64,000 nt of DNA. Source: JBEIGE01 sp040382055. GTDB taxonomy: Bacteria; Pseudomonadota; Gammaproteobacteria; Burkholderiales; Burkholderiaceae_C. Shown here one piece after another: positions 34,281 to 42,685 of this stretch. The stretch spans positions 124,001 to 188,000 of the forward strand of contig JBEIGE010000003.1 in assembly GCA_040382055.1 (NCBI GenBank), given 5' to 3'. Position 1 is the first letter of the stretch, and each line of letters begins with the position of its first letter. A program made the position numbers and the translations under genes. The notes below the pieces were generated by a model, which did no database searches, was not told where the DNA came from, and saw only the letters and a program-made list of their open reading frames with translations.

Positions 34281-34367
34281 TGGTGCGCGGGACGGGAATC
34301 GAACCCGTACACCCTTGCGGATACAGGATTTTAAGTCCTGGGCGTCTACCTATTCCGCCACCCGCGC
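34281..34367 (-). tRNA. tRNA-Leu (anticodon TAA)
   Basis: An 87-nt type II tRNA on the minus strand, with acceptor GCGCGGG/CCCGCGC, long variable arm, T-loop GGTTCGATTCC and encoded CCA. The anticodon loop CTTAAAA gives TAA, reading TTA/TTG. It differs from the tRNA-Leu(TAG) at 25951. Confidence 0.98.
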
Positions 34368-34511
34368 TAATCTCGTTCAATCGTATCAGAAGAACAACTC
34401 GTTGATTTGGCATATGTCTTGCTGAGAAACTAAGCTGTTGTGGTGGTTCACGAGCGAAGCGCTGTCAATAAGCCAGGCTGATGCCATCAAGTTGAATGAA
34501 AGGTGTTCCAA

Positions 34512-35777
34512 ATGATTGTGGTTGATACTTTGTTGTTCGGTGGCCGTGTTGTTGACCCATCGCAGGGTCTCGATGGGTTCTACGATGTCGCCATCAAGGA
34601 TGGGCGCATTTCGGCGCTTTTGCCTGCAGGCACAACGGCCCATGCAAGCCAGAGAATTGATGTATCCAATAGGCTGGTTATACCCGGCATGATTGATACC
34701 CACGCACACGTGTTTGAGCATGTCACCGGCCGATTTGGTCTCGAGGCTGATCTATGTGGTGTACATTCCGGAGTAACAACCTTGATTGACCAGGGTGGGC
34801 CGTCGTGTATGACCTTGCCGGCGTTTCGGGAGTATGTAGTCAAACCTAAAAAATCTCGCGTGTTTACCTATCTGTCTTCATACCTTGTCGGTGGTATGGA
34901 AGGACATTTCTATCCGTCTTTGTACAAGCCCGACTGTGTTGATGTTGACGCAACAGTCAAGTCTGCCTTGGCGAATCGGGATATTGTGAAAGGCTTCAAA
35001 GCGCATGCAGAGCTGGGTGGCTTTGCACGCTGGGGCGTTGAGGTGATCCGCCAATCCGCTGATATTGCACAACAAGCACATATGCCCCTGTACATTCACT
35101 TCGGACAACTGTGGCCTTTGCCGTTCGAAGGGACGAACGGTGTTGATCCGGACACTATCCTTAAACAAGTCGTGCCCCTGCTCAAGGCGGGGGATATTCT
35201 GGCGCACCCCTTTACCCGGCATCCAGGTGGTTTTGTAGACCGCACGGGGCGGGTTCATGGCATTGTCAAAGAGGCGCTTGAAAAAGGCCTCAAGGTTGAT
35301 GTCGGCCACGGCTCTCACTTCAGCTACAAAATGGCCCGTATTGCGCTTGATGCAGGCATCATGCCCGATACACTGGGTGCGGATATGCACGGTTACAACA
35401 CCATTGTGCCGCAAGCACCCGGCACACCGGAAGCACACCCCGATCAGGAACATATGTTTTTTGGAAAGGTACGGTTCTCATTGGCCTCGGCCATGACGGC
35501 CATGTTGGCGCTAGGCTTACCCCTTGCGCAGGTGGTGCGGATGGTGACCTGCAATGTGGTTGATATATTCGGCTTACCCGGTGAACTTGGTACTCTGAGG
35601 CCCGGCAACCCTGCTGATATTTCAGTGCTTCATGATGACCGGGGCAGTTGGGCATTGCGCGACAACGAGGGTACCCAACTGCTGGCGCAAAGAGTTTTGC
35701 GACCGGATTTCTGTCTTCTCTCTGGAGCGGTCTTTGAAGCCAATGCGTCCATACTGCCAGTTACAGAGCTTGCTTAG
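34512..35777 (+). CDS. Metal-dependent amidohydrolase/deacetylase, dihydroorotase-like
   Basis: This 421-residue amidohydrolase-superfamily enzyme has an N-terminal small domain (LLFGGRVVDPSQG...VAIKDGRISA) leading to the HxH metal motif DTHAHVFEH. A probable bridging lysine is in KGFKAHAE, further histidines are in YIHFGQ and LAHPFTRH, and the catalytic aspartate is in GADMHGYN. Relatives are dihydroorotase-like deacetylases with poorly known substrates. AAGGTG stands before ATG 34512, which is preferred to GTG 34503. It stands alone between a tRNA and an unknown gene, so context gives no substrate. An amide or ester of a small acid is plausible (inference). Confidence 0.85.
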   Translation: MIVVDTLLFGGRVVDPSQGLDGFYDVAIKDGRISALLPAGTTAHASQRIDVSNRLVIPGMIDTHAHVFEHVTGRFGLEADLCGVHSGVTTLIDQGGPSCMTLPAFREYVVKPKKSRVFTYLSSYLVGGMEGHFYPSLYKPDCVDVDATVKSALANRDIVKGFKAHAELGGFARWGVEVIRQSADIAQQAHMPLYIHFGQLWPLPFEGTNGVDPDTILKQVVPLLKAGDILAHPFTRHPGGFVDRTGRVHGIVKEALEKGLKVDVGHGSHFSYKMARIALDAGIMPDTLGADMHGYNTIVPQAPGTPEAHPDQEHMFFGKVRFSLASAMTAMLALGLPLAQVVRMVTCNVVDIFGLPGELGTLRPGNPADISVLHDDRGSWALRDNEGTQLLAQRVLRPDFCLLSGAVFEANASILPVTELA

Positions 35778-35916
35778 TCTGAGGTTGCTTAGGCTAATCT
35801 CAATCATCCAGCAGCCTGGGTCTTTTGTTCACCGTGTGGCAATGTAATCCTGCGTCTTAGCCGTGGCACAATGAATCAAATTTACTTAGCCCTCAATCAT
35901 CAAATCGAGGCAAACC

Positions 35917-36549
35917 ATGGCCACCAATATCCCCTCCTTTGAAATCCATGTCCACGGCCAGGTTCCCTTGCGCGCGGATGTGAAGTTCCAGCAGTTGGAG
36001 GAAGCGCTCAAACCGATTTGGGTCTATTCTGGCGCCTCTTCGCTCAGCGAAGGCTCCCGAAGCAGTTATGAAGAAGAGCCTGGCATTCAGTTCGATGCAA
36101 GCGAACATATTCTTAAATTGTGTTGGACGGTGCCAGGTGATGAGGATTTTCGTCAGTCGCTGGATGAAATGTGCATGAGTCTGAACGAACTGTCTGAATC
36201 TGGTGCACCGATCGAAGTTTCCTTCTACGACACCGACTTTGATGAGGACGACGAGACTGAAATGACTCAGTCGCGCGATGATTTTGTCATGCTTTTTGTG
36301 GGGCCAAACCCGGCTGCAATTATGCAGGTGCAGCGTGAATTGCTTGTTCAAGATGTCATCAACCTGATGGAGCGCCACTTTGATAGCTCAGAGCTCAGAG
36401 GTGTGGTGGGCGAGATCGACAAACTCTTTGCGCTGCGCTTTGACGCCCTGGTCAGTTCTCTGGAAATCGGCAAACCACCGCGAGGCAGTGGTGGCGGACA
36501 TGGTGGGGCCAGCCATGGCAGCGGTCGAAAGCCGCGGCATCTGCACTGA
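35917..36549 (+). CDS. Uncharacterised 210-residue protein with Gly/His-rich tail
   Basis: I do not recognise a named family with confidence. The protein is soluble, acidic in the middle (YDTDFDEDDETE) and has two likely alpha/beta units: residues 5-110 with a WTVPGDEDFRQSLDEMC helix, and 120-185 with FVMLFVGPNPAAIMQVQRELLVQDVI. The last 30 residues are Gly/Ser/His/Arg-rich (GSGGGHGGASHGSG), likely disordered and perhaps metal- or nucleic-acid-binding. GAGG precedes ATG 35917. It is a single gene. The composition resembles its neighbours, so recent transfer is not indicated. Confidence 0.72.
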   Translation: MATNIPSFEIHVHGQVPLRADVKFQQLEEALKPIWVYSGASSLSEGSRSSYEEEPGIQFDASEHILKLCWTVPGDEDFRQSLDEMCMSLNELSESGAPIEVSFYDTDFDEDDETEMTQSRDDFVMLFVGPNPAAIMQVQRELLVQDVINLMERHFDSSELRGVVGEIDKLFALRFDALVSSLEIGKPPRGSGGGHGGASHGSGRKPRHLH

Positions 36550-36779
36550 AACCGCTCGGCCTGTTGATAGCTGAATGAACGAGGGGTGTCCTGTGATAAA
36601 ATCGTCACAGAATTTTAAATAAAGTAAATATTTTCATCCCTTCATTCTTTAAAAATTCTGCTGACAAAAAGCGACCACAGGCTTATCGTTGTCACACAGA
36701 ACATGTCCGAGTCCGGCCTTATGTCTCTAAACATGGTTGCAAATTCAGCTGGCCATACCACTATTGAGATTTCGAACCC

Positions 36780-38018
36780 ATGCTGAAAAGAATTTCGGTT
36801 GACCAACTGAGGTTGGGTATGCACTTGAAGGAGTTTTGTGGCTCCTGGATGGAACATCCCTTCTGGCGCAGCGGTTTTGTGCTCAAGGATCCCAAGGACA
36901 TTGCCTCGATACTTTCCAGTAGCATCAAGGAGGTCTGGATTGACTGTGACAAAGGCCTGGACATCCCCGAGGGTGTGATTGCCGCTTCGGTTGCTGAGTC
37001 TGAAGCAGCGGTCGATCAAGTGCTCAAAGAAGCTGCGGCTGGATACCGAAATATCCAGCCGGTATCACTAGATGTAGAGATGGCACGTGCAGCAAAGATT
37101 TGTCAAAGTGCTAAATTGGCAGTAGTCTCGATGTTCCAGGAAGTTCGCATGGGCAACTCAGTGGACTCGGTTTCTGCTCATAGGCTAGTTGAGGAAATTT
37201 CTGATTCTGTGGCGAGAAATTCAGGTGCTTTGATCAGTCTGGCCCGACTCAAATCAGCTGACGACTATACCTACATGCATTCTGTAGCAGTGTGTGCCCT
37301 GATGATTTCACTGGCGCGGCAGATGGGGCTCAATGATGCGACCACCAAGGCCTGTGGTGTGGCCGGCTTGTTGCATGACATGGGAAAGGCCCTGACGCCT
37401 TTGGAAGTTCTGAATAAACCAGGAAAGTTGTCCGACGAAGAATTCGGCATCATGAAGAGCCATCCTGTTGCAGGTCATAGGATATTGTTAGCGTCCGATA
37501 ACATATCCCCTGTTTCCCTTGATGTTTGCCTACATCACCATGAGAAAGTAGATGGATCCGGCTACCCCAAAAAATTAAAAGCAGATGAGATCAGTCTCCA
37601 CGCCAAGATGGGGGCTGTCTGTGACGTGTACGATGCCATCACTTCCAACCGACCATACAGAATGGGATGGGATCCGGCTGAGGCCTTGCGCAAGATGGCT
37701 GAATGGGCTGAAGGCCACTTTGACAAAGCAGTTTTTCAGATGTTTGTCAAAAGCTTGGGCATTTACCCCATCGGGTCTTTGGTTAGGCTTCAGTCCAGTC
37801 GGATTGGTGTGGTTATCGAGCAGAATAACAAATCCCTGACAAAGCCTGTTGTGAAAGTTTTCTTTTCCACCAAGTCTGACATGAGAATCATGCCAGAGGT
37901 GCTGGACTTGGCTTCTCCACGCACCTCGGACAAGATCGCTGGCCGTGAAGATCCTGAGAAGTGGAAGTTTCATGACCTCACTGAGATGTGGTCAGGTTTC
38001 TCTGCCCCAGTCTGGTAG
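36780..38018 (+). CDS. HD-GYP cyclic-di-GMP phosphodiesterase with N-terminal DUF3391 domain
   Basis: This 412-residue protein likely degrades cyclic di-GMP. An N-terminal DUF3391-type domain (about 1-125, MLKRISVDQLRLGMHLKEFCGSW) is followed by the HD-GYP domain. The metal HD pair is in LLHDMGK near residue 197, and the GYP signature is HHHEKVDGSGYPKKL near 250. All catalytic features look intact. No transmembrane or receiver domain is seen, so it is cytoplasmic and its control is unclear; such proteins often affect motility, biofilm or secretion. It converges with the glutathione transferase gene 16 bp away. Confidence 0.93.
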   Translation: MLKRISVDQLRLGMHLKEFCGSWMEHPFWRSGFVLKDPKDIASILSSSIKEVWIDCDKGLDIPEGVIAASVAESEAAVDQVLKEAAAGYRNIQPVSLDVEMARAAKICQSAKLAVVSMFQEVRMGNSVDSVSAHRLVEEISDSVARNSGALISLARLKSADDYTYMHSVAVCALMISLARQMGLNDATTKACGVAGLLHDMGKALTPLEVLNKPGKLSDEEFGIMKSHPVAGHRILLASDNISPVSLDVCLHHHEKVDGSGYPKKLKADEISLHAKMGAVCDVYDAITSNRPYRMGWDPAEALRKMAEWAEGHFDKAVFQMFVKSLGIYPIGSLVRLQSSRIGVVIEQNNKSLTKPVVKVFFSTKSDMRIMPEVLDLASPRTSDKIAGREDPEKWKFHDLTEMWSGFSAPVW

Positions 38019-38034
38019 CCAACCAGGGCAGTGT

Positions 38035-38727
38035 TCAGCGTTTTTTGTACTGCGCAGCGCCAAAATAGTTGTCCCGGGTAGCCTGGTCAATCACAGGCTT
38101 GCGCAAATTCGCCAATACCTCCACGCCTCGCTTAACGGCCGGACGTTGCGCAATGGTGTCAAACCATTTTTTCAGGTGTGGGTAGTCCACCCAGTCTATG
38201 CCTTGGTTCTGCCAGCTTCGTAGCCACGGAAAGATAGCAATATCTGCAATGGTATAGGTGTTACCCGCTATGAATTTATGAGTGGATAACTGTTTATCCA
38301 TAACGGCATACAGCCGTTTTGCCTCATTAGAGTAGCGGTTGATCGCATATTCGATCTTCTCGGGCGCATAAATGCGAAAGTGGTGTGTTTGCCCCAGCAT
38401 GGGACCTACGCCTCCCATCTGAAACATCAACCACTGCAACATATCGAACTTTTGCCTATCGGTTTTCGGCATAAATTTTCCGGTTTTCGAGGCCAGATAC
38501 AAAAGAATCGCGCCCGACTCAAACAAAGAAATTGGCTTGCCCCCAGGGCCGTCCGGGTCAGTGATAGCAGGGATTTTGTTGTTCGGACTGATCTTGAGAA
38601 ATTCAGGCGTGAACTGGTCTCCCGCTCCTATGTTGACAGGAATGGCGCGGTAGGCCAGTCTGCATTCTTCCAGCATGATATGAATTTTGTGGCCGTTGGG
38701 TGTGGCCCAGGAATAGACGTCGATCAT
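38035..38727 (-). CDS. Glutathione transferase, YfcG/YghU-like disulfide-bond oxidoreductase
   Basis: This 230-residue GST-fold protein opens with MIDVYSWATPNGHKIHIMLEE, the exact pattern of the YfcG (nu-class) family, whose members show disulfide-bond reductase activity with glutathione. The PNGHK residues form the thiolate-binding site and FESGAILLYL binds the glutathione gamma-glutamate. ATG at 38727 is chosen; an ATG 9 bp earlier overlaps the dehydrogenase stop. It is the last gene of the reverse acyl-CoA operon and may detoxify an electrophilic intermediate (inference). Confidence 0.9.
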   Translation of the reverse strand: MIDVYSWATPNGHKIHIMLEECRLAYRAIPVNIGAGDQFTPEFLKISPNNKIPAITDPDGPGGKPISLFESGAILLYLASKTGKFMPKTDRQKFDMLQWLMFQMGGVGPMLGQTHHFRIYAPEKIEYAINRYSNEAKRLYAVMDKQLSTHKFIAGNTYTIADIAIFPWLRSWQNQGIDWVDYPHLKKWFDTIAQRPAVKRGVEVLANLRKPVIDQATRDNYFGAAQYKKR

Positions 38728-38729
38728 TT

Positions 38730-40004
38730 TTAGCATCCTCGTGTGATGGGCATTTCTACCGGTTTGGGGTTGACAGCGTATTTACCCAGTTCCAGTTTGG
38801 CAATCGCATTGCGGTGAACTTCGTCCGGGCCATCGGCAAAACGCAGTGTACGTGCATGGGCATAGGAATAAGCCAGCGGAAAGTCATCGCACATGCCACC
38901 GCCGCCATGAACCTGCATGGCCCAGTCAATCACCTGACAGGCCATGCTAGGGGCGACCACCTTGATCATGGCTATTTCGTTCTTGGCAAACTTGTTACCC
39001 CCTACATCCATCATCCAGGCAGCTTTGAGCGTGAGCAGACGCGCCATGTCGATTTTGCATCGGGCTTCAGCAATACGCTCTTGGGTAACAGTTTGGGCCG
39101 CTACTGCTTTGCCAAAAGCAATCCGGCTTGATGCGCGCTTGCACATCAGCTCCAGTGCTCGTTCAGCTTGACCAATGAGTCGCATGCAGTGGTGAATGCG
39201 CCCGGGTCCGAGGCGCCCTTGTGCAATTTCAAAGCCACGGCCTTCACCGAGCAAAATGTTGGAAGCTGGGACGCGAACGTTATCAAACAAGACTTCCATG
39301 TGGCCATGGGGTGCATCGTCATAGCCCATTACGCTCAGGGGTCGAAGCACTTTGAAGCCCGGTGTATTGGCAGGCACCAGAATCATGCTTTGTTGGGAAT
39401 GTCGCTGTGCTTCAGGGTCAGTCTTGCCCATGGTGATGTAGATGGCGCATCGAGGGTCACCCGCGCCGGATGTCCACCATTTGCGGCCGTTGATCACATA
39501 CTCGTCACCCTGGCGTTCAATGCGCGTGGCAATGTTGGTTGCATCGCTGGACGCCACGTCTGGCTCGGTCATGGCAAAGGCTGAGCGGATTTTGCCTTCC
39601 AGCAGCGGTTTGAGCCAGAGTTGCTTGTGCTCTGCCGTACCGTAACGGGCGATGGTTTCCATGTTGCCGGTATCAGGTGCTGAGCAATTGAATACCTCGG
39701 GTGCCCACGTGACCCGGCCCATGATTTCAGCCAGGGGGGCGTATTCCTGATTGGTCAGGCCAGCGCCATGGAATCCTGCGGCCTGGGCACTGTCCACCGG
39801 TAAAAACAGATTCCACAGGCCTGCGGCCTGGGCCTTGACCTTGAGATTTTCAATGGTTTGCAAAGGCGTCCAGCGCTTTCCCTGGGCCGTATTGGCTTCA
39901 ATTTCTGCATCATGCGCGGCTTCAGACGGGTAAATGAACTCGTCCATGAATTTGATCAGGCGCAGCTGCAGGTCTTTTGTCTTGGGGGAGTAGTCAAAAT
40001 CCAT
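38730..40004 (-). CDS. Acyl-CoA dehydrogenase (ACAD11-like)
   Basis: This 424-residue FAD enzyme oxidises acyl-CoA to the 2-enoyl-CoA. The FAD-binding signature is FAMTEPDVASSDATN, substrate-site segments are in KWWTSGAGD, and the C-terminal block is MQVHGGGGMCDD with FADGPDEVHR. It starts MDFDYSPKTK at 40004, with GGAGA upstream; a longer frame has no ribosome site. It is the fifth gene of a reverse operon. The next gene upstream is a phosphotransferase of the kind fused to ACAD in eukaryotic ACAD10/11, which act on 4-hydroxyacyl-CoA. This hints that the pair handles hydroxyacyl substrates (inference). Confidence 0.92.
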   Translation of the reverse strand: MDFDYSPKTKDLQLRLIKFMDEFIYPSEAAHDAEIEANTAQGKRWTPLQTIENLKVKAQAAGLWNLFLPVDSAQAAGFHGAGLTNQEYAPLAEIMGRVTWAPEVFNCSAPDTGNMETIARYGTAEHKQLWLKPLLEGKIRSAFAMTEPDVASSDATNIATRIERQGDEYVINGRKWWTSGAGDPRCAIYITMGKTDPEAQRHSQQSMILVPANTPGFKVLRPLSVMGYDDAPHGHMEVLFDNVRVPASNILLGEGRGFEIAQGRLGPGRIHHCMRLIGQAERALELMCKRASSRIAFGKAVAAQTVTQERIAEARCKIDMARLLTLKAAWMMDVGGNKFAKNEIAMIKVVAPSMACQVIDWAMQVHGGGGMCDDFPLAYSYAHARTLRFADGPDEVHRNAIAKLELGKYAVNPKPVEMPITRGC

Positions 40005-40045
40005 GAAATGTCTCCAGTGTTTTGGTGTGGTGGTTGAAATAAAAA

Positions 40046-41149
40046 TCAGGCCTGTTGCGCAAACTGCCAAGCCAACTGTGCCAGCGGTCGGGCACCTGCT
40101 GCAGACTTAACCGCTTGGGCGCTGGAGGCAGTGCCATTTTCGACCCGTTTCGCAATGCCTTGGAGGATGGCAGCAAGTCGAAACATGTTGTAGGCGAGGT
40201 AAAAATTCCAGTCTGCCTTGAGGGCCTGCGGTGTGGTCAGTCCGGTGCGTTCGCAGTACAGCCGGATATAGTCATCCTCAGAGGGTATACCCAACTTCAA
40301 GTGATCCAACCCGCCAATGCCTCGGAACTGGCCGGGCTCTATATGCCAGGCCATGCAGTGGTAGCTGAAGTCCGCCAGCGGGTGCCCAAGCGTAGAAAGC
40401 TCCCAATCAAGAACTGCGAGCACACGGGGCTCGGTGGGATCAAACATCAGGTTGTCCAAGCGGTAGTCCCCGTGAACAATGCGGGTCATGTTTTCATCGC
40501 GGGCTGCCATTGGAATATGTTCAGGCAACCAAGATATGAGTTGCTGCATTTCCGCGATAGGCTGGCTCATGGGGCCTGCACCATCGGCAGAAGCAAGATA
40601 CTGGCGGCTCCAGCGGCCAATCTGACGTTCAAAATAATTCCCGGATTTGCCATAGGATGACAGCCCCTGTTTGGCTACGTCAACGGTATGCAGTGTGGCA
40701 ATCACGCGGTTCATCTCGTCGTAGATGGCGCCGCGCTGGGAAGGGCTCATGGTTGGCAGTGATTGATCCCACAGGATTCGGCCAGACATGAACTCCATGA
40801 TGTAGAAAGCACGCCCGATGATGGCTTCGTCTTCACACAGGGCCAGCATGTCAGGAACAGGAACCCCTGTTCCATGCAGCCCACGCATGACTGCAAATTC
40901 ACGCTCTACGGCATGAGCAGAAGGCAGTAGCTTGGCGACAGGCCCCGGCTTGGCCCGCATGACATAACATTTACCGGGGGTGATGAGCTTGAAGGTCGGG
41001 TTCGACTGGCCGCCTTTGAATGACTCCACGCTCAATGGGCCTTCAAAACCCGGTAGGTGAATTGTCAGCCATTGATGCAGGGCAGACACTTCAAATGATT
41101 GGGCTTCGGACACGGGCCGGGTGCCAACAAAATGGTCAAAGTCAGTCAT
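40046..41149 (-). CDS. Phosphotransferase (aminoglycoside phosphotransferase fold, ACAD10/11-associated)
   Basis: This 367-residue kinase-like protein has the Brenner motif VHGDYRLDNLMFD near residue 210 and the metal aspartate in VLDWELSTLG. Eukaryotic ACAD10/11 proteins carry this domain fused to an acyl-CoA dehydrogenase, where it phosphorylates 4-hydroxyacyl-CoAs before elimination. Here it is separate, 41 bp upstream of the dehydrogenase gene. ATG at 41149 is preferred; 41158 is possible, and neither has a good ribosome site. No signal peptide. Resistance to aminoglycosides is not suggested by the context. Confidence 0.86.
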   Translation of the reverse strand: MTDFDHFVGTRPVSEAQSFEVSALHQWLTIHLPGFEGPLSVESFKGGQSNPTFKLITPGKCYVMRAKPGPVAKLLPSAHAVEREFAVMRGLHGTGVPVPDMLALCEDEAIIGRAFYIMEFMSGRILWDQSLPTMSPSQRGAIYDEMNRVIATLHTVDVAKQGLSSYGKSGNYFERQIGRWSRQYLASADGAGPMSQPIAEMQQLISWLPEHIPMAARDENMTRIVHGDYRLDNLMFDPTEPRVLAVLDWELSTLGHPLADFSYHCMAWHIEPGQFRGIGGLDHLKLGIPSEDDYIRLYCERTGLTTPQALKADWNFYLAYNMFRLAAILQGIAKRVENGTASSAQAVKSAAGARPLAQLAWQFAQQA

Positions 41150-41179
41150 TGCGTACAAATGGTTAAATGGTTATCAAAG

Positions 41180-41899
41180 TCAATAGTCTGATTCAACAAT
41201 GCTCATGAGCGCATCGCGATTGCGGATGACCAGGCCCCCGGTCTCGATACGGATAACCTCGTCTCGCTCCATGGATTTGAGCTCCTGATTCACGCGTTGC
41301 CTGGAGGCTCCTAGCAGTTGAGCAAGCTCTTCCTGAGCCAGTTGCAAGCCGATACGAACTTCTTGCGAGCTGCTCAATGAAGGAACGCCATAGCTGCGAA
41401 CCAGATGCAGAAGTTGCTTGGCCAGTCGGGCACGCAAGGGCAGGGTGTTGAGGTCTTCAACAAGGCCATAGAGCTGGCGGATACGCCTGGCGTGCAGACG
41501 CAACAAGGCTTCGTAAAGCTCGACGTGCAGCGCTAGAATTTTTTTAAAGTCGGCTTTTGCCACGCACAAAACTGTGGTTTCGCCGTGAGCGTAAACGTCA
41601 TGGCTGCGGCGGTCACCATCAAACATGGCTACGTCCCCCAGCCAGATGCCGGGTTCCACATAGGTGAGCGTCACCTGCTTGCCGGATATGGATATAGAGC
41701 TGACTCTTACGGCACCTCGAGCGCAAGCCATCCAGTCCTCAGGGGATTCGCCTCGCGCACCGATCAGGTCACCATCCTTGAAGCGTTTGACATAGGCGCA
41801 TCGAAGAATGTCGTGCTTGAGTGAAGGAGAAAGGGTTGAAAACCAACGCCCCGCGTTGATCGATTCACGCTCTTCCGGGCTGAGGATGGGATCATCCAT
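41180..41899 (-). CDS. Crp/Fnr-family transcriptional regulator
   Basis: This 239-residue regulator has an N-terminal cyclic-nucleotide-binding-like beta roll (residues 30-130, GDLIGARGESPEDWMACARGAVRV) and a C-terminal winged helix. The recognition helix is in LLGASRQRVNQELKSME. It lacks the cysteine cluster of FNR, so it is not an oxygen-sensing Fe-S type. Whether it binds cAMP is unclear, since the RSHDVYA loop differs from the Crp phosphate site. It sits inside the acyl-CoA operon, 6 bp from the crotonase gene, and may control that operon. Confidence 0.9.
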   Translation of the reverse strand: MDDPILSPEERESINAGRWFSTLSPSLKHDILRCAYVKRFKDGDLIGARGESPEDWMACARGAVRVSSISISGKQVTLTYVEPGIWLGDVAMFDGDRRSHDVYAHGETTVLCVAKADFKKILALHVELYEALLRLHARRIRQLYGLVEDLNTLPLRARLAKQLLHLVRSYGVPSLSSSQEVRIGLQLAQEELAQLLGASRQRVNQELKSMERDEVIRIETGGLVIRNRDALMSIVESDY

Positions 41900-41905
41900 G
41901 GACAG

Positions 41906-42685
41906 TCACTCGTACCGGGCTGGCAACTTGTTCATGAAGGCCTGGATGCCAATACCCGCGTTGGCATGGTGCAGGTTGCGTACGAAGTGGGCAGATTCCT
42001 GGGAAAGTTGCTGGCTTAGTGTGTTTTGGCGAGCATTGTGCAATAGCTCCTTGATGCTGGCCAGAGCGTTAGGCGCGCGGGCGTTGAGCCGTTCTGCCAA
42101 AGCCAGTGCCTCGGCCAGCGCATTCTCAGCGGCGGCAACACGATTGACTACGCCGAGTGCGTGCAGGCGTTGTGCATCGATGCGATCGCCGCACATCAGG
42201 ATTTCAGTAGCCAATTGATGCGGCAAATTGTTGACCAGACCCCAGCTGCCGCCACCGTCCGGGGACAGAGCAACATTGCTGTAAGCCATAACAAAAACTG
42301 CATTGCTGGCAGCAACAATGAAATCACAGGCCAGTGCCAGCGAGAACCCGGCGCCAGCAGCAGCGCCCTCTACAGCAGCGATAACGGGTTTGGGAAAGGT
42401 CATGATGGACTCGATCCAGTTGTGCAGACCTTCAATGCTTTGGCGTTGTACCTGCGGGTCCAGTTCACGATTGGCCTGTAAACGCTGCAGACTACCGCCA
42501 GCACAAAACATGGATCCCTCTCCGGTCAGGATGACACTGCGTACTTCGGAGCTGCTTTCGGCCACGCTCAGAGCTTCAACACCGGCGGCATACATCTCGG
42601 GGCTCAGCGCATTGCGGTGGCCGGGATTTGAGAGCGTCAGTACCAGCGTTTTGCCGTAGGTTGTGCTTTTCAGTTCTGCGCTCAA
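41906..42685 (-). CDS. Enoyl-CoA hydratase/isomerase (crotonase fold, PaaG-like)
   Basis: This 259-residue crotonase has the oxyanion loops CAGGSLQ and AVEGAAAGAGFSLALACDF. The usual catalytic glutamates of hydratases are not at their normal places; an aspartate in LSPDGGGSW takes that role, as in PaaG-type isomerases of phenylacetate breakdown. So isomerase or ring-opening activity is more likely than plain hydration. It starts directly at the end of the 3-hydroxyacyl-CoA dehydrogenase gene. No other paa gene (paaABCDE, paaZ, paaK) is seen. Confidence 0.85.
   Translation of the reverse strand: MSAELKSTTYGKTLVLTLSNPGHRNALSPEMYAAGVEALSVAESSSEVRSVILTGEGSMFCAGGSLQRLQANRELDPQVQRQSIEGLHNWIESIMTFPKPVIAAVEGAAAGAGFSLALACDFIVAASNAVFVMAYSNVALSPDGGGSWGLVNNLPHQLATEILMCGDRIDAQRLHALGVVNRVAAAENALAEALALAERLNARAPNALASIKELLHNARQNTLSQQLSQESAHFVRNLHHANAGIGIQAFMNKLPARYE

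Noticed and set aside
34120..34413. 97-codon minus-strand frame crossing tRNA-Leu
   Set aside because: It contains the whole tRNA gene, so the frame is accidental.
35825..35880. TGGCA and TGGCAC strings as a sigma-54 promoter of the unknown gene
   Set aside because: No GC element lies at the required distance (GG-N10-GC is not met).
40046..41149. Aminoglycoside resistance kinase
   Set aside because: The fold is shared, but the setting beside an acyl-CoA dehydrogenase fits the ACAD10/11-type kinase.
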